Below, in pieces: positions 52,167-61,086 of a stretch of 64,000 nucleotides of DNA. The DNA comes from DAISKN01 sp964553925 (GTDB lineage Bacteria; Acidobacteriota; Vicinamibacteria; Marinacidobacterales; SMYC01). The position numbers and the translations under genes are program-made. The stretch lies in the NCBI GenBank assembly GCA_964553925.1, contig CAZKNR010000202.1, positions 30,789 to 94,788 on the forward strand, read 5' to 3'. The notes under the pieces were generated by a model. The model did not search any database, was not told the DNA's origin, and was given only the letters and a program-made list of their open reading frames with translations. Every line of letters starts with the position of its first letter. Positions within the stretch are counted from its first letter, which is position 1.

Positions 52167-52508
52167 ATGGAAATCACCGAGGTTCGGATATTCCCCGTTG
52201 ATGACGACAAACTGAAGGCATTCGTCTCGATCATCCTCGACGACTGCTTCGTCATCAGTGACATCAAGATCATCCACGGCCCGAAGGGGCTCTTCGTCTC
52301 CATGCCGAGCAAGAAGCGCAAGGACGGCACGTTCCGGGACATCGCCCATCCGCTCAACAGCGACACCCGGCGGATGATGGAGGAGCAGATCCTGGCGCGC
52401 TACCGCAACGACGTTACCCAGGCGTCGCGGATCGAGCCCAGGATTCTGGGCGAAGGCGCCCTTGCTCCTGAGCCGCGCCGCGCGCCGCCTCCGCCCAGTC
52501 CAGAATAA
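52167..52508 (+). CDS. spoVG: SpoVG-family RNA-binding regulator
   Basis: 113 residues: MEITEVRIFPVDDDKLKAFV, SIILDDCFVISDIKIIHGP, GLFVSMPSKKRKDGTFRDIAHPLN, the complete family core, plus a Pro-rich C-terminal tail. In other bacteria SpoVG binds nucleic acid and tunes gene expression and division. AAGGAG lies 7 nt before the ATG. The ispE-spoVG-tRNA-Gln-prs order is familiar from deltaproteobacteria and relatives. Confidence 0.93.
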   Translation: MEITEVRIFPVDDDKLKAFVSIILDDCFVISDIKIIHGPKGLFVSMPSKKRKDGTFRDIAHPLNSDTRRMMEEQILARYRNDVTQASRIEPRILGEGALAPEPRRAPPPPSPE

Positions 52509-52586
52509 CCGAATGGGGCCGAGCGCTCGATGCCCGGCGGTTTCGTTGATAAGATGAGGACGACTCAAGCGTCTGGATAGGCCCGT

Positions 52587-52661
52587 TGGGGCGTCGCCAA
52601 GTGGTAAGGCACCGGGCTTTGAACCCGGTATTCGAAGGTTCGAATCCTTCCGCCCCAGCCA
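52587..52661 (+). tRNA. tRNA-Gln (anticodon TTG)
   Basis: 75 nt. Acceptor TGGGGCG pairs with CGCCCCA, followed by discriminator G and an encoded CCA. Anticodon arm CCGGG-CTTTGAA-CCCGG has TTG in the loop. The T arm AAGGTTCGAATCCTT is regular. It lies 42 nt before prs. Confidence 0.95.
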
Positions 52662-52703
52662 GTCCGCATTGCGCGTTCAACCTTAATAGAGAGACGACGG
52701 CAC

Positions 52704-53645
52704 ATGGAAAGACCGCTCAAACTCTTCGGAGGCAGCTGCAATCGCGAGCTCACGGAGGACATCGCCCGGAGCCTCGGCGTGCCTCTGGGGCAAGCCAGCC
52801 TCGGGCGCTTCGCTGACAGCGAGGTCTCCTTCCAGATCACCGAGAACGTCCGGGGGGCGGACGTGTTCGTGGTGCAGCCCACGGCGCCGCCGGTGAACGA
52901 GAACCTGATGGAGCTCCTGGTGATGATCGACGCGTTCAAGCGCGCCTCCGCGAACCGGATCACCGCGGTTCTCCCGTACTACGGGTACGCCCGTCAGGAC
53001 CGAAAGGATCGTCCGAGGGTGCCCATCTCGGCGAAGCTCGTGGCCGACCTGCTCTCGACCGCGGGGACGAGCCGGGCCATCACCATGGATTTGCACGTGG
53101 GACAGATCCAGGGCTTCTTCAACATCCCCGTGGATCACATCTTCGCGGCGCCGGTAATGCTGGAGTACGTCACGTCGCTCCACCTTCCGCGGCTCGTCAT
53201 CGTTTCGCCCGACGCCGGAGGGGTCGAACGGGCGCGCGCCTACGCCAAACGCCTGAACGTCGCCCTCGCGGTAATGGACAAACGGCGCGGCGGCAACAAC
53301 GAAGTGGAAACGATCCACGTCATCGGAGACGTCGACGGAAAGAGCGCCCTCCTCGTGGACGACATCGTGGATTCCGCCGGGACTCTGGTGAAGGCGGTGG
53401 ACGCGCTCCGCGACGCCGGGGCGCAAAGGATTCTCGCCTGCTGCACCCACCCGGTCCTCTCCGGACCCGCGATCGAGAGGCTCGAGGCCGCACCCATCGA
53501 GAAGCTCATCGTCTCCAACACGATTCCGCTTCATGACGAGGCGCGCCGGTGCGCCAAGATCCACGTGCTGTCGGTGGCCTCGCTCCTCGGAGACGCGATC
53601 CTCAGCGTCCACGACGAAACCTCGGTCAGCAAGCTGTTCGTTTAG
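52704..53645 (+). CDS. prs: Ribose-phosphate pyrophosphokinase
   Basis: 313 residues. LKLFGGSCNRELTEDIARSL, FADSEVSFQI, AVLPYYGYARQDRKDRPR, MDLHVGQIQGFFNIPVDH and the PRPP loop ALLVDDIVDSAGTLVKAV. It makes PRPP for nucleotide, His and Trp synthesis. The DNA before the ATG lacks a clear ribosome site (AGAGAGACGACGG). Confidence 0.96.
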   Translation: MERPLKLFGGSCNRELTEDIARSLGVPLGQASLGRFADSEVSFQITENVRGADVFVVQPTAPPVNENLMELLVMIDAFKRASANRITAVLPYYGYARQDRKDRPRVPISAKLVADLLSTAGTSRAITMDLHVGQIQGFFNIPVDHIFAAPVMLEYVTSLHLPRLVIVSPDAGGVERARAYAKRLNVALAVMDKRRGGNNEVETIHVIGDVDGKSALLVDDIVDSAGTLVKAVDALRDAGAQRILACCTHPVLSGPAIERLEAAPIEKLIVSNTIPLHDEARRCAKIHVLSVASLLGDAILSVHDETSVSKLFV

Positions 53646-53726
53646 CGAGAACCGAGAACTTGACGCGGCGTGCTACAATCGCCGACTGCCTTCAAGGCAC
53701 GGCATTCTGAGAAAGGAACGGATTTC

Positions 53727-54491
53727 ATGGCAGCCATCTTCATGGAAGCGGAGCCGAGGACGGACGCCGGGAAGGGTCCGAACCGGCGGCTTCGCGCCTC
53801 GGGACGGATTCCCGGGGTGCTCTACGGAGGCGCGAAGGAGACCGTTACACTCTCCCTCGACCCCAAGGCCATCGTCGGAATCATTCGTTCCCACGGCGGG
53901 GTCAACACCATCTTCGAGCTCGAGGTAAAAGGGGCCAAGGGCAAAGAGAACGTCATGATCCGCGAGTACCAGCTCGAGCCGGTGGAGCACCGGCTGCTTC
54001 ACGCCGATCTGGTGCGGGTGGCGATGGACAAGGAGCTCACGCTCGACGTCCCCATCGAGCTCACCGGCACCGCCATCGGGGTCAAGCTGAGCGGCGCGAT
54101 GATGGACTTCATCACCCGCGCGGTCGAGATCTCCTGTCTTCCGAAAGACATTCCCGAGACGATCGTGGCCGACGTGAGCCATCTCGAGCTCGGACAATAC
54201 CTGCGCGCCTCGGAGTTGAAGCTGCCTTCAGGCGTGAAACTGGTCTCCGATGCGAACATCGTGATTGCCCACTGCGTCGCTCCCAAGGCGGAGGAAGAAG
54301 TGAAGCCTGCCGAGGGCGCTGCCGCTGAGGGCGTCGCAGGCGCCGAGGGTGCCGCGGGAGCTGCGGGCGCCGCGGGCGCAGCGGGAGCCGAGGGCGCTGC
54401 CAAAGCGGAGGCGCCGAAGGAAGGCAAGGACAAGCCGAAGCCGAAGGAAGGCAAGGACAAGGCGAAAGAAGGCAAGGGCAAGAAAGATTAG
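53727..54491 (+). CDS. rplY: Ribosomal protein bL25 (CTC/TL5 long form)
   Basis: 254 residues from ATG 53727 (AAAGGA 9 nt upstream). The L25 domain has RTDAGKGPNRRLRASGRIPG and VLYGG; the beta domain of the long form follows (ELTLDVPIELTGTAIGVKLSG, AVEISCLPKDIPETIVADVS). Residues ~190-254 are a low-complexity tail, first Ala/Gly/Glu and then Lys-rich (KEGKDKPKPKEGKDKAKEGK). It binds 5S rRNA. The tail is longer than usual and built from short DNA repeats. Confidence 0.95.
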   Translation: MAAIFMEAEPRTDAGKGPNRRLRASGRIPGVLYGGAKETVTLSLDPKAIVGIIRSHGGVNTIFELEVKGAKGKENVMIREYQLEPVEHRLLHADLVRVAMDKELTLDVPIELTGTAIGVKLSGAMMDFITRAVEISCLPKDIPETIVADVSHLELGQYLRASELKLPSGVKLVSDANIVIAHCVAPKAEEEVKPAEGAAAEGVAGAEGAAGAAGAAGAAGAEGAAKAEAPKEGKDKPKPKEGKDKAKEGKGKKD

Positions 54492-54497
54492 GATCTC

Positions 54498-55127
54498 TTG
54501 CCGAGGCTTCTCGTCGGTTTGGGAAATCCCGGACGCCGGTATGAGGGGACTCGGCACAACGTTGGCTTCGATGCCGTGGACAGGATACTTTCGTCCGTGG
54601 GAAGAGGCTGGGGTCGGCGAGATGAGTTCGCCGCCGAGGCTGAAGCCGACATCGAAGGCTGCAGGGTGACTCTCATGAAGCCGCTTACGTATATGAATCT
54701 CAGCGGCGCGCCGGTGAGCGAATGGGCGCGGGCTCATTCGATCGAAAGGACGGACGTTCTGGTTTATCTCGACGACGTGGCGCTCCCTCTCGGGCGCCTC
54801 CGTCTGCGCGAGCGTGGAACCGATGGTGGACACAACGGGCTCGCGTCGGTGCTTCAGTCGCTCGGCGGAACCGACGTGGCCCGCGTGCGGATCGGGATCC
54901 GGCCTCAAGGGCCTCAAGGGCCTCAAGGGGAAGATGAGAACGACTCCCGGGTAGAAGATCTCAGGGATTTCGTGCTCGCCCCGTTCACTTCCGAGGAGCG
55001 GCCGTTGGTCGACGAAGTCCTTTCACGGGTAGTCGCGGCCACCCGCACGATATTGTCCGAGGGCGGCGGAATGACAAAGGCCATGTCCCTGTACAACGCG
55101 GCACCGATCGCATCGCAGGGATCGTAA
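54498..55127 (+). CDS. pth: Peptidyl-tRNA hydrolase
   Basis: 209 residues from TTG 54498. LLVGLGNPGRRYEGTRHNVGF holds the catalytic His, then LMKPLTYMNLSG and DDVALPLGRLRLRERGTDGGHNGLAS. A triple 9-nt repeat inserts QGPQGPQG after RVRIGIRP, in a loop. It recycles peptidyl-tRNA. The rplY-pth neighbourhood is widely conserved. Confidence 0.95.
   Translation: MPRLLVGLGNPGRRYEGTRHNVGFDAVDRILSSVGRGWGRRDEFAAEAEADIEGCRVTLMKPLTYMNLSGAPVSEWARAHSIERTDVLVYLDDVALPLGRLRLRERGTDGGHNGLASVLQSLGGTDVARVRIGIRPQGPQGPQGEDENDSRVEDLRDFVLAPFTSEERPLVDEVLSRVVAATRTILSEGGGMTKAMSLYNAAPIASQGS
54901..54927. repeat. 9-nt tandem repeat, 3 copies, in pth
   Basis: GGCCTCAAG three times head to tail, encoding a Q-G-P repeat within a surface loop. 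Confidence 0.85.
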
Positions 55128-55150
55128 GACGGACCTCAAGGAGGATAGCT

Positions 55151-55594
55151 TTGCGTAGCTACGAGTTGATGTACATCCTGAACCCCGGCCTCGACGAGGA
55201 TTCGTCGAAGGCGCTGGTTTCGAGGATCGAGGACCTGATGAAGAAACAAGGAGTCGAGATCCAGTCGACCGAGACCTGGGGCAAGAGAAGGCTCGCCTAC
55301 TCGCTCAAGGGTCACTGGGAGGGCAACTACATCTTGAGCCAGCTCAAGGCGGGCTCCCATGAGATCTCGGAGATGGAGCGGCGACTAAGGGTCACTGACG
55401 GTGTCCTCCGCTTCCTCACGGTCCGGGTCGACGAGGAGCAAGCGAAGCTAGCCCGGCGGCGAGAGCACGAAGCGGTAAAAGAGAAGGCTCGGCGGGAGAG
55501 GCGCGGTGTGCGTCCAACGAGGGCCCCGGAAGATAGGGACGATTTCCAGGGCCTGCCCGACGACGAAATGATGGGCAGGGAGATGGATCGATGA
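55151..55594 (+). CDS. rpsF: Ribosomal protein bS6
   Basis: 147 residues from TTG 55151, with AAGGAGG 6 nt upstream, an excellent site for a weak codon. RSYELMYILNPGLDEDSSKA, ETWGKRRLAYSLKGHWEGNY, LRVTDGVLRFLTVRVDEEQA. A charged C-terminal extension of ~50 residues (RREHEAVKEKARRERRG) exceeds the usual 95-130 length. It overlaps rpsR by 4 nt. Confidence 0.95.
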   Translation: MRSYELMYILNPGLDEDSSKALVSRIEDLMKKQGVEIQSTETWGKRRLAYSLKGHWEGNYILSQLKAGSHEISEMERRLRVTDGVLRFLTVRVDEEQAKLARRREHEAVKEKARRERRGVRPTRAPEDRDDFQGLPDDEMMGREMDR

Positions 55595-55932
55595 TGAACA
55601 AGAGATCGGCTTCGGGGGGAAGCGGAAGGCGTGGCAGCCGAGACAGCGGCGGCGGGAGAGACGGCGGCAGGGACGGCGGAAGAGACGGCGGAAGAGACGC
55701 CGGTGCGAGCGGCGGGAAGAGGCGCTTCTTCTACCGCCGGGCGAAGGTCAACCCGCTCCTCGAAAAGCAGGACCACATCGACTGGAAGGACGTGCGGCTC
55801 CTCCAGAACTTCATCCCCGAGCGGGGCAAGATTCTTCCCCGGCGCATCTCGCGGGCGAGTGCGCGATCGCAGCGCCACCTCAAGACCGCCATCAAGCGGG
55901 CGCGCTTCATGGCGCTCCTGCCTTACGCCTGA
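55591..55932 (+). CDS. rpsR: Ribosomal protein bS18 with Gly/Arg/Asp-rich N-terminal extension
   Basis: 113 residues. The S18 core is in the second half (NPLLEKQDHIDWKDVRLLQN, RRISRASARSQRHLKTAIKR). The first ~48 residues are an extension with GGRD four times, from a 12-nt tandem repeat at 55651-55698. The core is complete, so the extension is an addition. Confidence 0.94.
   Translation: MMNKRSASGGSGRRGSRDSGGGRDGGRDGGRDGGRDAGASGGKRRFFYRRAKVNPLLEKQDHIDWKDVRLLQNFIPERGKILPRRISRASARSQRHLKTAIKRARFMALLPYA
55651..55698. repeat. 12-nt tandem repeat, 4 copies, in rpsR
   Basis: Four units of the form GGCGG-x-AG-x-GAC; the last two are identical (GGCGGAAGAGAC). Each encodes Gly-Gly-Arg-Asp, in frame. 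Confidence 0.85.
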
Positions 55933-55963
55933 TCGAACGGAGATCCACGGAGATTCGCGAATA

Positions 55964-56431
55964 ATGACGATGCGATTGATTCTGCGCGAGGAAGTCGACA
56001 ATCTGGGAAAACGCGGCCAAGTCGTCAGCGTGTCCCGCGGTTTCGCCCGAAACTACCTGCTGCCCCAGCGGCTCGCTGTCGAGGTCAACGACAACAATCT
56101 TCGTCTCATAGAGAAGGAGAAGAAGGTCTACGACCTGAAGCTCGCGGAGGAGAAGCAGGAAGCCGAGGTGGTCGCCCGGGCCCTATCGGCGGTGAAGTTG
56201 ACGTTCCGCCGCAAGGTCCACGGCGACGGTCAGGACCTGTACGGCTCGGTGTCGCTAGCCGATCTGGCGGAAGCGCTCGAGGCCAAAGGCTTCCGGCTCG
56301 AAAAGCGCAAGATACTCCTCCACGAACCCCTGAAGACGATCGGAGAGTTCCCGATCCCGGTGAAGCTGCACCCCGAGGTCACGGTGAGCGTTGCCGTCGT
56401 CGTGGAGAAAGACGAAGAGCAAGGGGCATAG
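55964..56431 (+). CDS. rplI: Ribosomal protein bL9
   Basis: 155 residues. MTMRLILREEVDNLGKRGQV and SVSRGFARNYLLPQRLAVEV form the N-terminal RNA-binding domain; a long helix and the C-terminal domain follow (LYGSVSLADLAEALEAKGF). ATG 55964 with GGAG 11 nt upstream is preferred over ATG 55970. The rpsF-rpsR-rplI-dnaB order is widespread. Confidence 0.95.
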   Translation: MTMRLILREEVDNLGKRGQVVSVSRGFARNYLLPQRLAVEVNDNNLRLIEKEKKVYDLKLAEEKQEAEVVARALSAVKLTFRRKVHGDGQDLYGSVSLADLAEALEAKGFRLEKRKILLHEPLKTIGEFPIPVKLHPEVTVSVAVVVEKDEEQGA

Positions 56432-56468
56432 CGCGACAGAGCCCAGAGGCTCGCGAGAGGGAGTGGAT

Positions 56469-57821
56469 GTGGCGGCGGAGACCAGTGCTCTCGAGCGGGC
56501 GCTCCCGCACAGCATGGAGGCGGAGCGCACGGTCTTAGGCGCGATCCTCATCGAGAACGAGGGCTTCCATAACGCCGCGGAGATCCTTACCGAGCGCGAC
56601 TTCTATCGCGACGCTCACCGGAGGATCTTCCAGCGCATGGCGTCGCTTTCCGCCCGCGGCGACGCCATCGACCTCGTGACCCTGAGAGAGGAGCTCACCC
56701 GGTCGGGCGATCTCGATCCCATCGGCGGCGTCGCCTACCTGAGCTCGCTCCTGGAAGGTGTGCCTCGAGCGACGAACGTTCCCTACTACTCACGGATCGT
56801 CAAGGACAAGGCCGTTCTCCGAAACCTCATCGCCGCCGCCAACCGCATCAGCCAGTCCTGTTTCGGCGAGGTCGAGGAGACCCAGGCGGTGCTCGACGAG
56901 GCCGAGAGGACGATCTTCGAGATCGCTGAGGGCGCGATCCGGAGCGGCTTTCAGCCCGTCTCGGAAATCATCAAGAAGACTTTCAAGCAGATCGACGAGC
57001 TCTCGGAAAAGAAGGAGCTGGTCACCGGGGTCGCGACCGGATTCGTGGAGTTCGACGAGATCACTTCGGGCTTGCAGCGCTCGGACCTCATCATCGTGGC
57101 CGCACGGCCGGCGATGGGAAAAACCAGTTTCTGCATGAACATCGCGCAGCACGTGGGGCTCAGGACCGGCGGTACCGTAGGGGTCTTCAGCCTCGAGATG
57201 TCCAAAGAGCAGCTTGTACTCCGCATGCTCTGCGGCGAGGCCCGGGTGGACATGCACAAGCTCCGTTCGGGTTTTCTTTCCGAGAGGGACTGGGCGAAGC
57301 TGGTTCAGGGAGTCTCCGATCTCTCCCAGGCGAAGGTGTACATCGACGACTCGCCCGGCATCGCGGTGATGGAGATGCGCGCCAAGGCCCGCCGGCTCAA
57401 GCTCGAGGCCGGCCTCGATCTCCTCGTCGTCGACTACCTTCAGCTCATGCAGGGCCGGGGCCGGTTCGAGAATCGCACCCAGGAGATTGGGAGCATCAGC
57501 CGGGCTCTCAAGGGCCTGGCGAAGGAGCTCGACATCCCCATCGTCGCGCTCTCGCAGCTCTCCCGCGCCCCCGAGACCCGAGGCGGGCACAAGCCGCAGC
57601 TCTCGGATCTGCGGGAGTCGGGAGCGCTCGAGCAGGACGCGGACGTCGTGGTCTTCATCTATCGCGAGGAAGAGTACAACCAGACTCCCGACAACCGCGG
57701 GATCGCGGAGCTCATCATCGGAAAGCAGAGAAACGGGCCGACCGGGACCATCAAAATGGCCTTCATCAAGGAGTACACTCGCTTCGAGAACCTCGAGTGG
57801 CGCCACGACGAGCCCGTCTGA
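56469..57821 (+). CDS. dnaB: Replicative DNA helicase DnaB
   Basis: 450 residues from GTG 56469, 8 nt after GAGAGG; an in-frame GTG at 56463 is the alternative. The N-terminal helical domain has LPHSMEAERTVLGAILIENE. The RecA-like core has Walker A ARPAMGKTSFCMNIAQ, GLDLLVVDYLQLMQG, IVALSQLSRAPE and SGALEQDADVVVFIYREE. No intein is present. It unwinds DNA at the fork. Confidence 0.96.
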   Translation: MAAETSALERALPHSMEAERTVLGAILIENEGFHNAAEILTERDFYRDAHRRIFQRMASLSARGDAIDLVTLREELTRSGDLDPIGGVAYLSSLLEGVPRATNVPYYSRIVKDKAVLRNLIAAANRISQSCFGEVEETQAVLDEAERTIFEIAEGAIRSGFQPVSEIIKKTFKQIDELSEKKELVTGVATGFVEFDEITSGLQRSDLIIVAARPAMGKTSFCMNIAQHVGLRTGGTVGVFSLEMSKEQLVLRMLCGEARVDMHKLRSGFLSERDWAKLVQGVSDLSQAKVYIDDSPGIAVMEMRAKARRLKLEAGLDLLVVDYLQLMQGRGRFENRTQEIGSISRALKGLAKELDIPIVALSQLSRAPETRGGHKPQLSDLRESGALEQDADVVVFIYREEEYNQTPDNRGIAELIIGKQRNGPTGTIKMAFIKEYTRFENLEWRHDEPV

Positions 57822-57829
57822 AACTCTCG

Positions 57830-57858
57830 TGGTCGCCGAGCCGTCCCGGTGTTATACT
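57830..57858 (+). promoter_or_regulatory. Weak promoter candidate before radA
   Basis: TGGTCG (57830-57835), a 17-nt spacer and TATACT (57853-57858). The -10 is good and the -35 poor. It lies in the 96-nt gap between dnaB and radA. Confidence 0.35.
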
Positions 57859-57917
57859 TTTTCGGTAACCCTTTTTTCATTCGTTCGAGGACGAGGTCTC
57901 ATTTGCTCTGACAGCAT

Positions 57918-59303
57918 ATGGGCAAGCTCAGGACTGCTTTCGTCTGCCAGCAATGCGGCATGACCGCGACCAAGTGGCTCGGTCGCTGCCCGGACTGCGA
58001 TTCCTGGAACAGCTTCGCCGAGGAAATGGTTGAGAAAGCGGAGAAGGCCGAGAGCGGTGTCGACGCCGTCTCTCGGCTCTCCAAGACCGGCAAGCCGCTC
58101 GCCTACGACGACGTCACGACCGAGGGCGCGCTCCGGACCACGAGTGGGCTCGAGGAGTTCGACCGCGTGCTCGGGGGCGGCATCGTCGAGGGATCCCTGG
58201 TGCTCCTCGGCGGCGACCCCGGGATCGGGAAATCGACGCTTCTACTGCAGGTGGCCGGGCAAATGGCCAGGGACGGGGCGACCGTGGTCTACGTGAGCGG
58301 GGAGGAGTCGGAGCGCCAGATCAAGCTTCGGGGAGAACGTCTCGCCATCCCATCCACGCCATCCAGAAAAGGACTCATGCTCTTCAGCGAGACCCAGCTC
58401 GACCGCATCCTCCCGGAGCTCAGGCGGCTCACTCCCGCGCTCGTCATCCTCGACTCCGTCCAGACCGCTCAGTCCTCGCGATTCTCCTCGGCGCCCGGAA
58501 GCATCACGCAAGTGCGTGAGGTCGCGGCGGAGCTCCTCTACTACGCGAAGTCGTCGGGAACACCCGTGTTTCTCATCGGCCACGTGAACAAGGAAGGAAA
58601 CATCGCCGGCCCCAAGGCCCTCGAGCACATGGTGGATACCGTTCTCTACTTCGAGGGAGAGCGCCACCACTCCCATCGAGTGGTGCGAGCGGTGAAAAAC
58701 CGCTACGGCGCCGCGGGCGAGCTCGGTGTCTTCGAGATGACGGGGGGCGGGCTCGCGCCGGTCGCGAACCCTTCGGGGCTCTTTCTCTCCGAGCGGCCGG
58801 AGAACGCTCCGGGCTCCGTCGTGGTCTGCTCGCTCGAGGGGACGAGGCCGCTCCTCCTCGAGATCCAGGCGCTGGTCGCGACCTCGAGCTTCGGCTACCC
58901 GCGCCGCGTCGCCCTCGGATTCGACGCTAACCGGCTCTCGCTCCTTCTGGCGGTTCTGGAGAAGCGAGCTCAGCTCGCGCTCTCGGGCGAGGACGTCTAC
59001 GTCAACGTCGCCGGGGGACTCACGGTGAGCGAGCCGGTCGCGGACCTCGGTGTCGTGGCCGCGGTCGCCTCGAGCTTCCGGGGCCGGGCCGTCGACTCGA
59101 GAACGGTCTTTCTCGGTGAGGTGGGGCTCGCGGGCGAGGTCCGTCCCGCGAACCAGCTCCCGCTCCGCATCAAGGAGATCTCCCGGCTCGGGTTCCGAAG
59201 GGTGCTCGTGCCGAGTGCGAACTGTCCGGTTTCAGGCGCACCGCCGGAGCTCGACATCGTGGGATTGAAGAACGTGGAACAGCTCCTGGACGTCATTTTC
59301 TAA
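57918..59303 (+). CDS. radA: DNA repair protein RadA
   Basis: 461 residues. Zinc finger CQQCGMTATKWLGRCPDCDSWN, Walker A GGDPGIGKSTLLLQ, the RadA motif KNRYGAAGELGVFEM (KNRFG in most) and the Lon-like C-terminal domain with DVYVNVAGGLTVSEPVADLG. It is a branch-migration helicase in recombination. The usual active-site Ser of Lon is absent, as in all RadA. Confidence 0.95.
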   Translation: MGKLRTAFVCQQCGMTATKWLGRCPDCDSWNSFAEEMVEKAEKAESGVDAVSRLSKTGKPLAYDDVTTEGALRTTSGLEEFDRVLGGGIVEGSLVLLGGDPGIGKSTLLLQVAGQMARDGATVVYVSGEESERQIKLRGERLAIPSTPSRKGLMLFSETQLDRILPELRRLTPALVILDSVQTAQSSRFSSAPGSITQVREVAAELLYYAKSSGTPVFLIGHVNKEGNIAGPKALEHMVDTVLYFEGERHHSHRVVRAVKNRYGAAGELGVFEMTGGGLAPVANPSGLFLSERPENAPGSVVVCSLEGTRPLLLEIQALVATSSFGYPRRVALGFDANRLSLLLAVLEKRAQLALSGEDVYVNVAGGLTVSEPVADLGVVAAVASSFRGRAVDSRTVFLGEVGLAGEVRPANQLPLRIKEISRLGFRRVLVPSANCPVSGAPPELDIVGLKNVEQLLDVIF

Positions 59304-59321
59304 AAAAGCAGGATCGAAGAT

Positions 59322-60329
59322 ATGTGGATTGCACTCGTTCGCGCGTTGCTGTTGGCAGGGATGGTCGCGGTCGCGACCGCCTCGAGGCCTCTTCCCTGGG
59401 GCCTCCTGCCGAACGCGGCTCTGGGAGTCGCCCTTTTTGTCGCCGCCATCTTCCTCGAGACCCGAATTCGTTCGGTGACGGCGAAAGAGATCGCGGGAGG
59501 TTTCCTCGGCGCTCTCGCCGGGGTTCTCTTCGCGCTCCTGGTCTCGGTGCCTCTGGCGAAGATTCCGATGGCGGTAGAGACTCAGGTCTTCCTGCAGTCG
59601 CTCGGACTGCTCCTCTTCGCCTACGTGGGCCTGATGCTCGGATTCACCCGGGGGGAGTGGTTCGATCCCCTCTCGGTGGTCGCTTACTTCCGCGGGACCA
59701 CGACCACGAAGAACGTCAAGATCCTCGACACCAGCGTCATCATCGACGGCCGCATCGCCGACATCTGCGAGACCGGCTTCATGGACGGGACGCTGGTGAT
59801 CCCCCAGTTCGTTCTGAAGGAGCTCCAGCAGGTCGCGGACTCGGCCGATTCGCTCAAGCGGAACCGGGGCCGCCGGGGCCTCGACATTCTCCAGAAAGTC
59901 CGCAAGATGAGCGGAATCGACGTCGAGATCTCGGAGATCGATTTCCCCGAAGTGAAGGAAGTCGACCTCAAGATCATCGAGCTGGCGAAGGAGATGGACG
60001 CCAAGATCGTGACCAACGACTTCAACCTGAACAAGGTGGCGCAGGTGCGCGGGGTTCTGGTCCTCAACATCAATGAGCTCGCGAACGCTTTGAAGCCGGT
60101 GGTCCTGCCGGGCGAGTTCATGCGGGTCTTCATCCTCAAGGAAGGCAAGGAGTACAACCAGGGCGTCGCCTACCTGGACGACGGCACCATGGTGGTGGTG
60201 GACAACGCCCGGAAGCTTCTGGGGAAAAACGTGGACGTCACCGTCACCAGCGTCCTCCAGACCACGGCGGGGAAGATGATCTTCGGCAAGACCATCGAGG
60301 GGCCTGGCGCCGCGGCCGCTTCCCGGTAG
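59322..60329 (+). CDS. PIN/TRAM-domain membrane protein (YacL type)
   Basis: 335 residues: four N-terminal hydrophobic helices (~1-105), a PIN domain with KILDTSVIIDGRIADICETG, VLKELQQVADSADSLKRNRGR and AKIVTNDFNLNKVAQVRGV (the acidic metal site is intact), and a C-terminal TRAM domain (GKEYNQGVAYLDDGTMVVVD). Probably a membrane-bound RNase. The radA-yacL-ispD-ispF order also occurs in Firmicutes. Confidence 0.9.
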   Translation: MWIALVRALLLAGMVAVATASRPLPWGLLPNAALGVALFVAAIFLETRIRSVTAKEIAGGFLGALAGVLFALLVSVPLAKIPMAVETQVFLQSLGLLLFAYVGLMLGFTRGEWFDPLSVVAYFRGTTTTKNVKILDTSVIIDGRIADICETGFMDGTLVIPQFVLKELQQVADSADSLKRNRGRRGLDILQKVRKMSGIDVEISEIDFPEVKEVDLKIIELAKEMDAKIVTNDFNLNKVAQVRGVLVLNINELANALKPVVLPGEFMRVFILKEGKEYNQGVAYLDDGTMVVVDNARKLLGKNVDVTVTSVLQTTAGKMIFGKTIEGPGAAAASR

Positions 60330-60427
60330 AATAGCAAGTCGAGGTTAAAGCGATCGACTGGCCGAAGCTCCGCACGCTCTTCTGGTTCATACCATGGGTC
60401 ACGGTTACGACCGTCGTCTGCGGTGCT

Positions 60428-61084
60428 TTGTCCCTCGTTCTCGCGGTCGTCTTTCGGAGCGGCGATCCCTCCCACCGGGTGGCGAGCGTCTGGGCCTGGC
60501 TCATCCTCAAGACCTGCGGAGTTTCGGTCGAAGTCGAGGGCCGGGAGAACCTTGCTCCCGGGCATACTTACGTCCTCGCTTCCAACCACCAGAGTCTCTT
60601 CGATACTCCGATCCTCTTCGCCTACCTTCCTATTTCGTTCCGCATCCTCTATAAGAAATCCTTGAACCGGATCCCTTTTCTGGGCTGGCATCTGTTCTTG
60701 AGCGGACACGTCGGAGTCGAACGCGAGAGCCCCGCGAAGGCGAGCGAGAGTCTGGAACAGGCCGCCAACCGAATTCGTTCGGGGACCTCGGTTGCGGTAT
60801 TTCCCGAGGGCACTCGGAGCTACGACGGCGTGATGCGTCGCTTTCGCAAGGGAAGCTTCCGTCTCGCGTTGAAGGCGGCGACACAAGTCGTCCCCCTGAC
60901 CATCTCCGGAAGCCACTTGGTGATGAAGCGCGGGAAGGTTACCGTGTACCCGAGAAAGGTACGGCTGACCATCGGAGAGCCCGTGCTCGTCGACGGGCTC
61001 ACCGAGGCCGACGCTGGAGCCCTTTCCGAACGGGTGCGTGACGTGGTGCGAAGAAATCTCGAGGGGCCGGCCTCGCCCGCCTGA
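60428..61084 (+). CDS. 1-acyl-sn-glycerol-3-phosphate acyltransferase (PlsC-like)
   Basis: At least 218 residues. LASNHQSLFDTPILFAYL carries the NHx4D motif (H and D in NHQSLFD), and VAVFPEGTRSYDGVMRRFRKGSF the FPEGTR motif. It makes phosphatidic acid. The first usual start is TTG 60428, which lacks a ribosome site and cuts into a hydrophobic helix. The same frame is open back to a stop at 60334-60336, and the extra 25 residues (IDWPKLRTLFWFIPWVTVTT) look like a real N-terminus, starting at ATC 60353 with GAGG 8 nt upstream. Confidence 0.88.
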   Translation: MSLVLAVVFRSGDPSHRVASVWAWLILKTCGVSVEVEGRENLAPGHTYVLASNHQSLFDTPILFAYLPISFRILYKKSLNRIPFLGWHLFLSGHVGVERESPAKASESLEQAANRIRSGTSVAVFPEGTRSYDGVMRRFRKGSFRLALKAATQVVPLTISGSHLVMKRGKVTVYPRKVRLTIGEPVLVDGLTEADAGALSERVRDVVRRNLEGPASPA

Positions 61085-61086
61085 CT

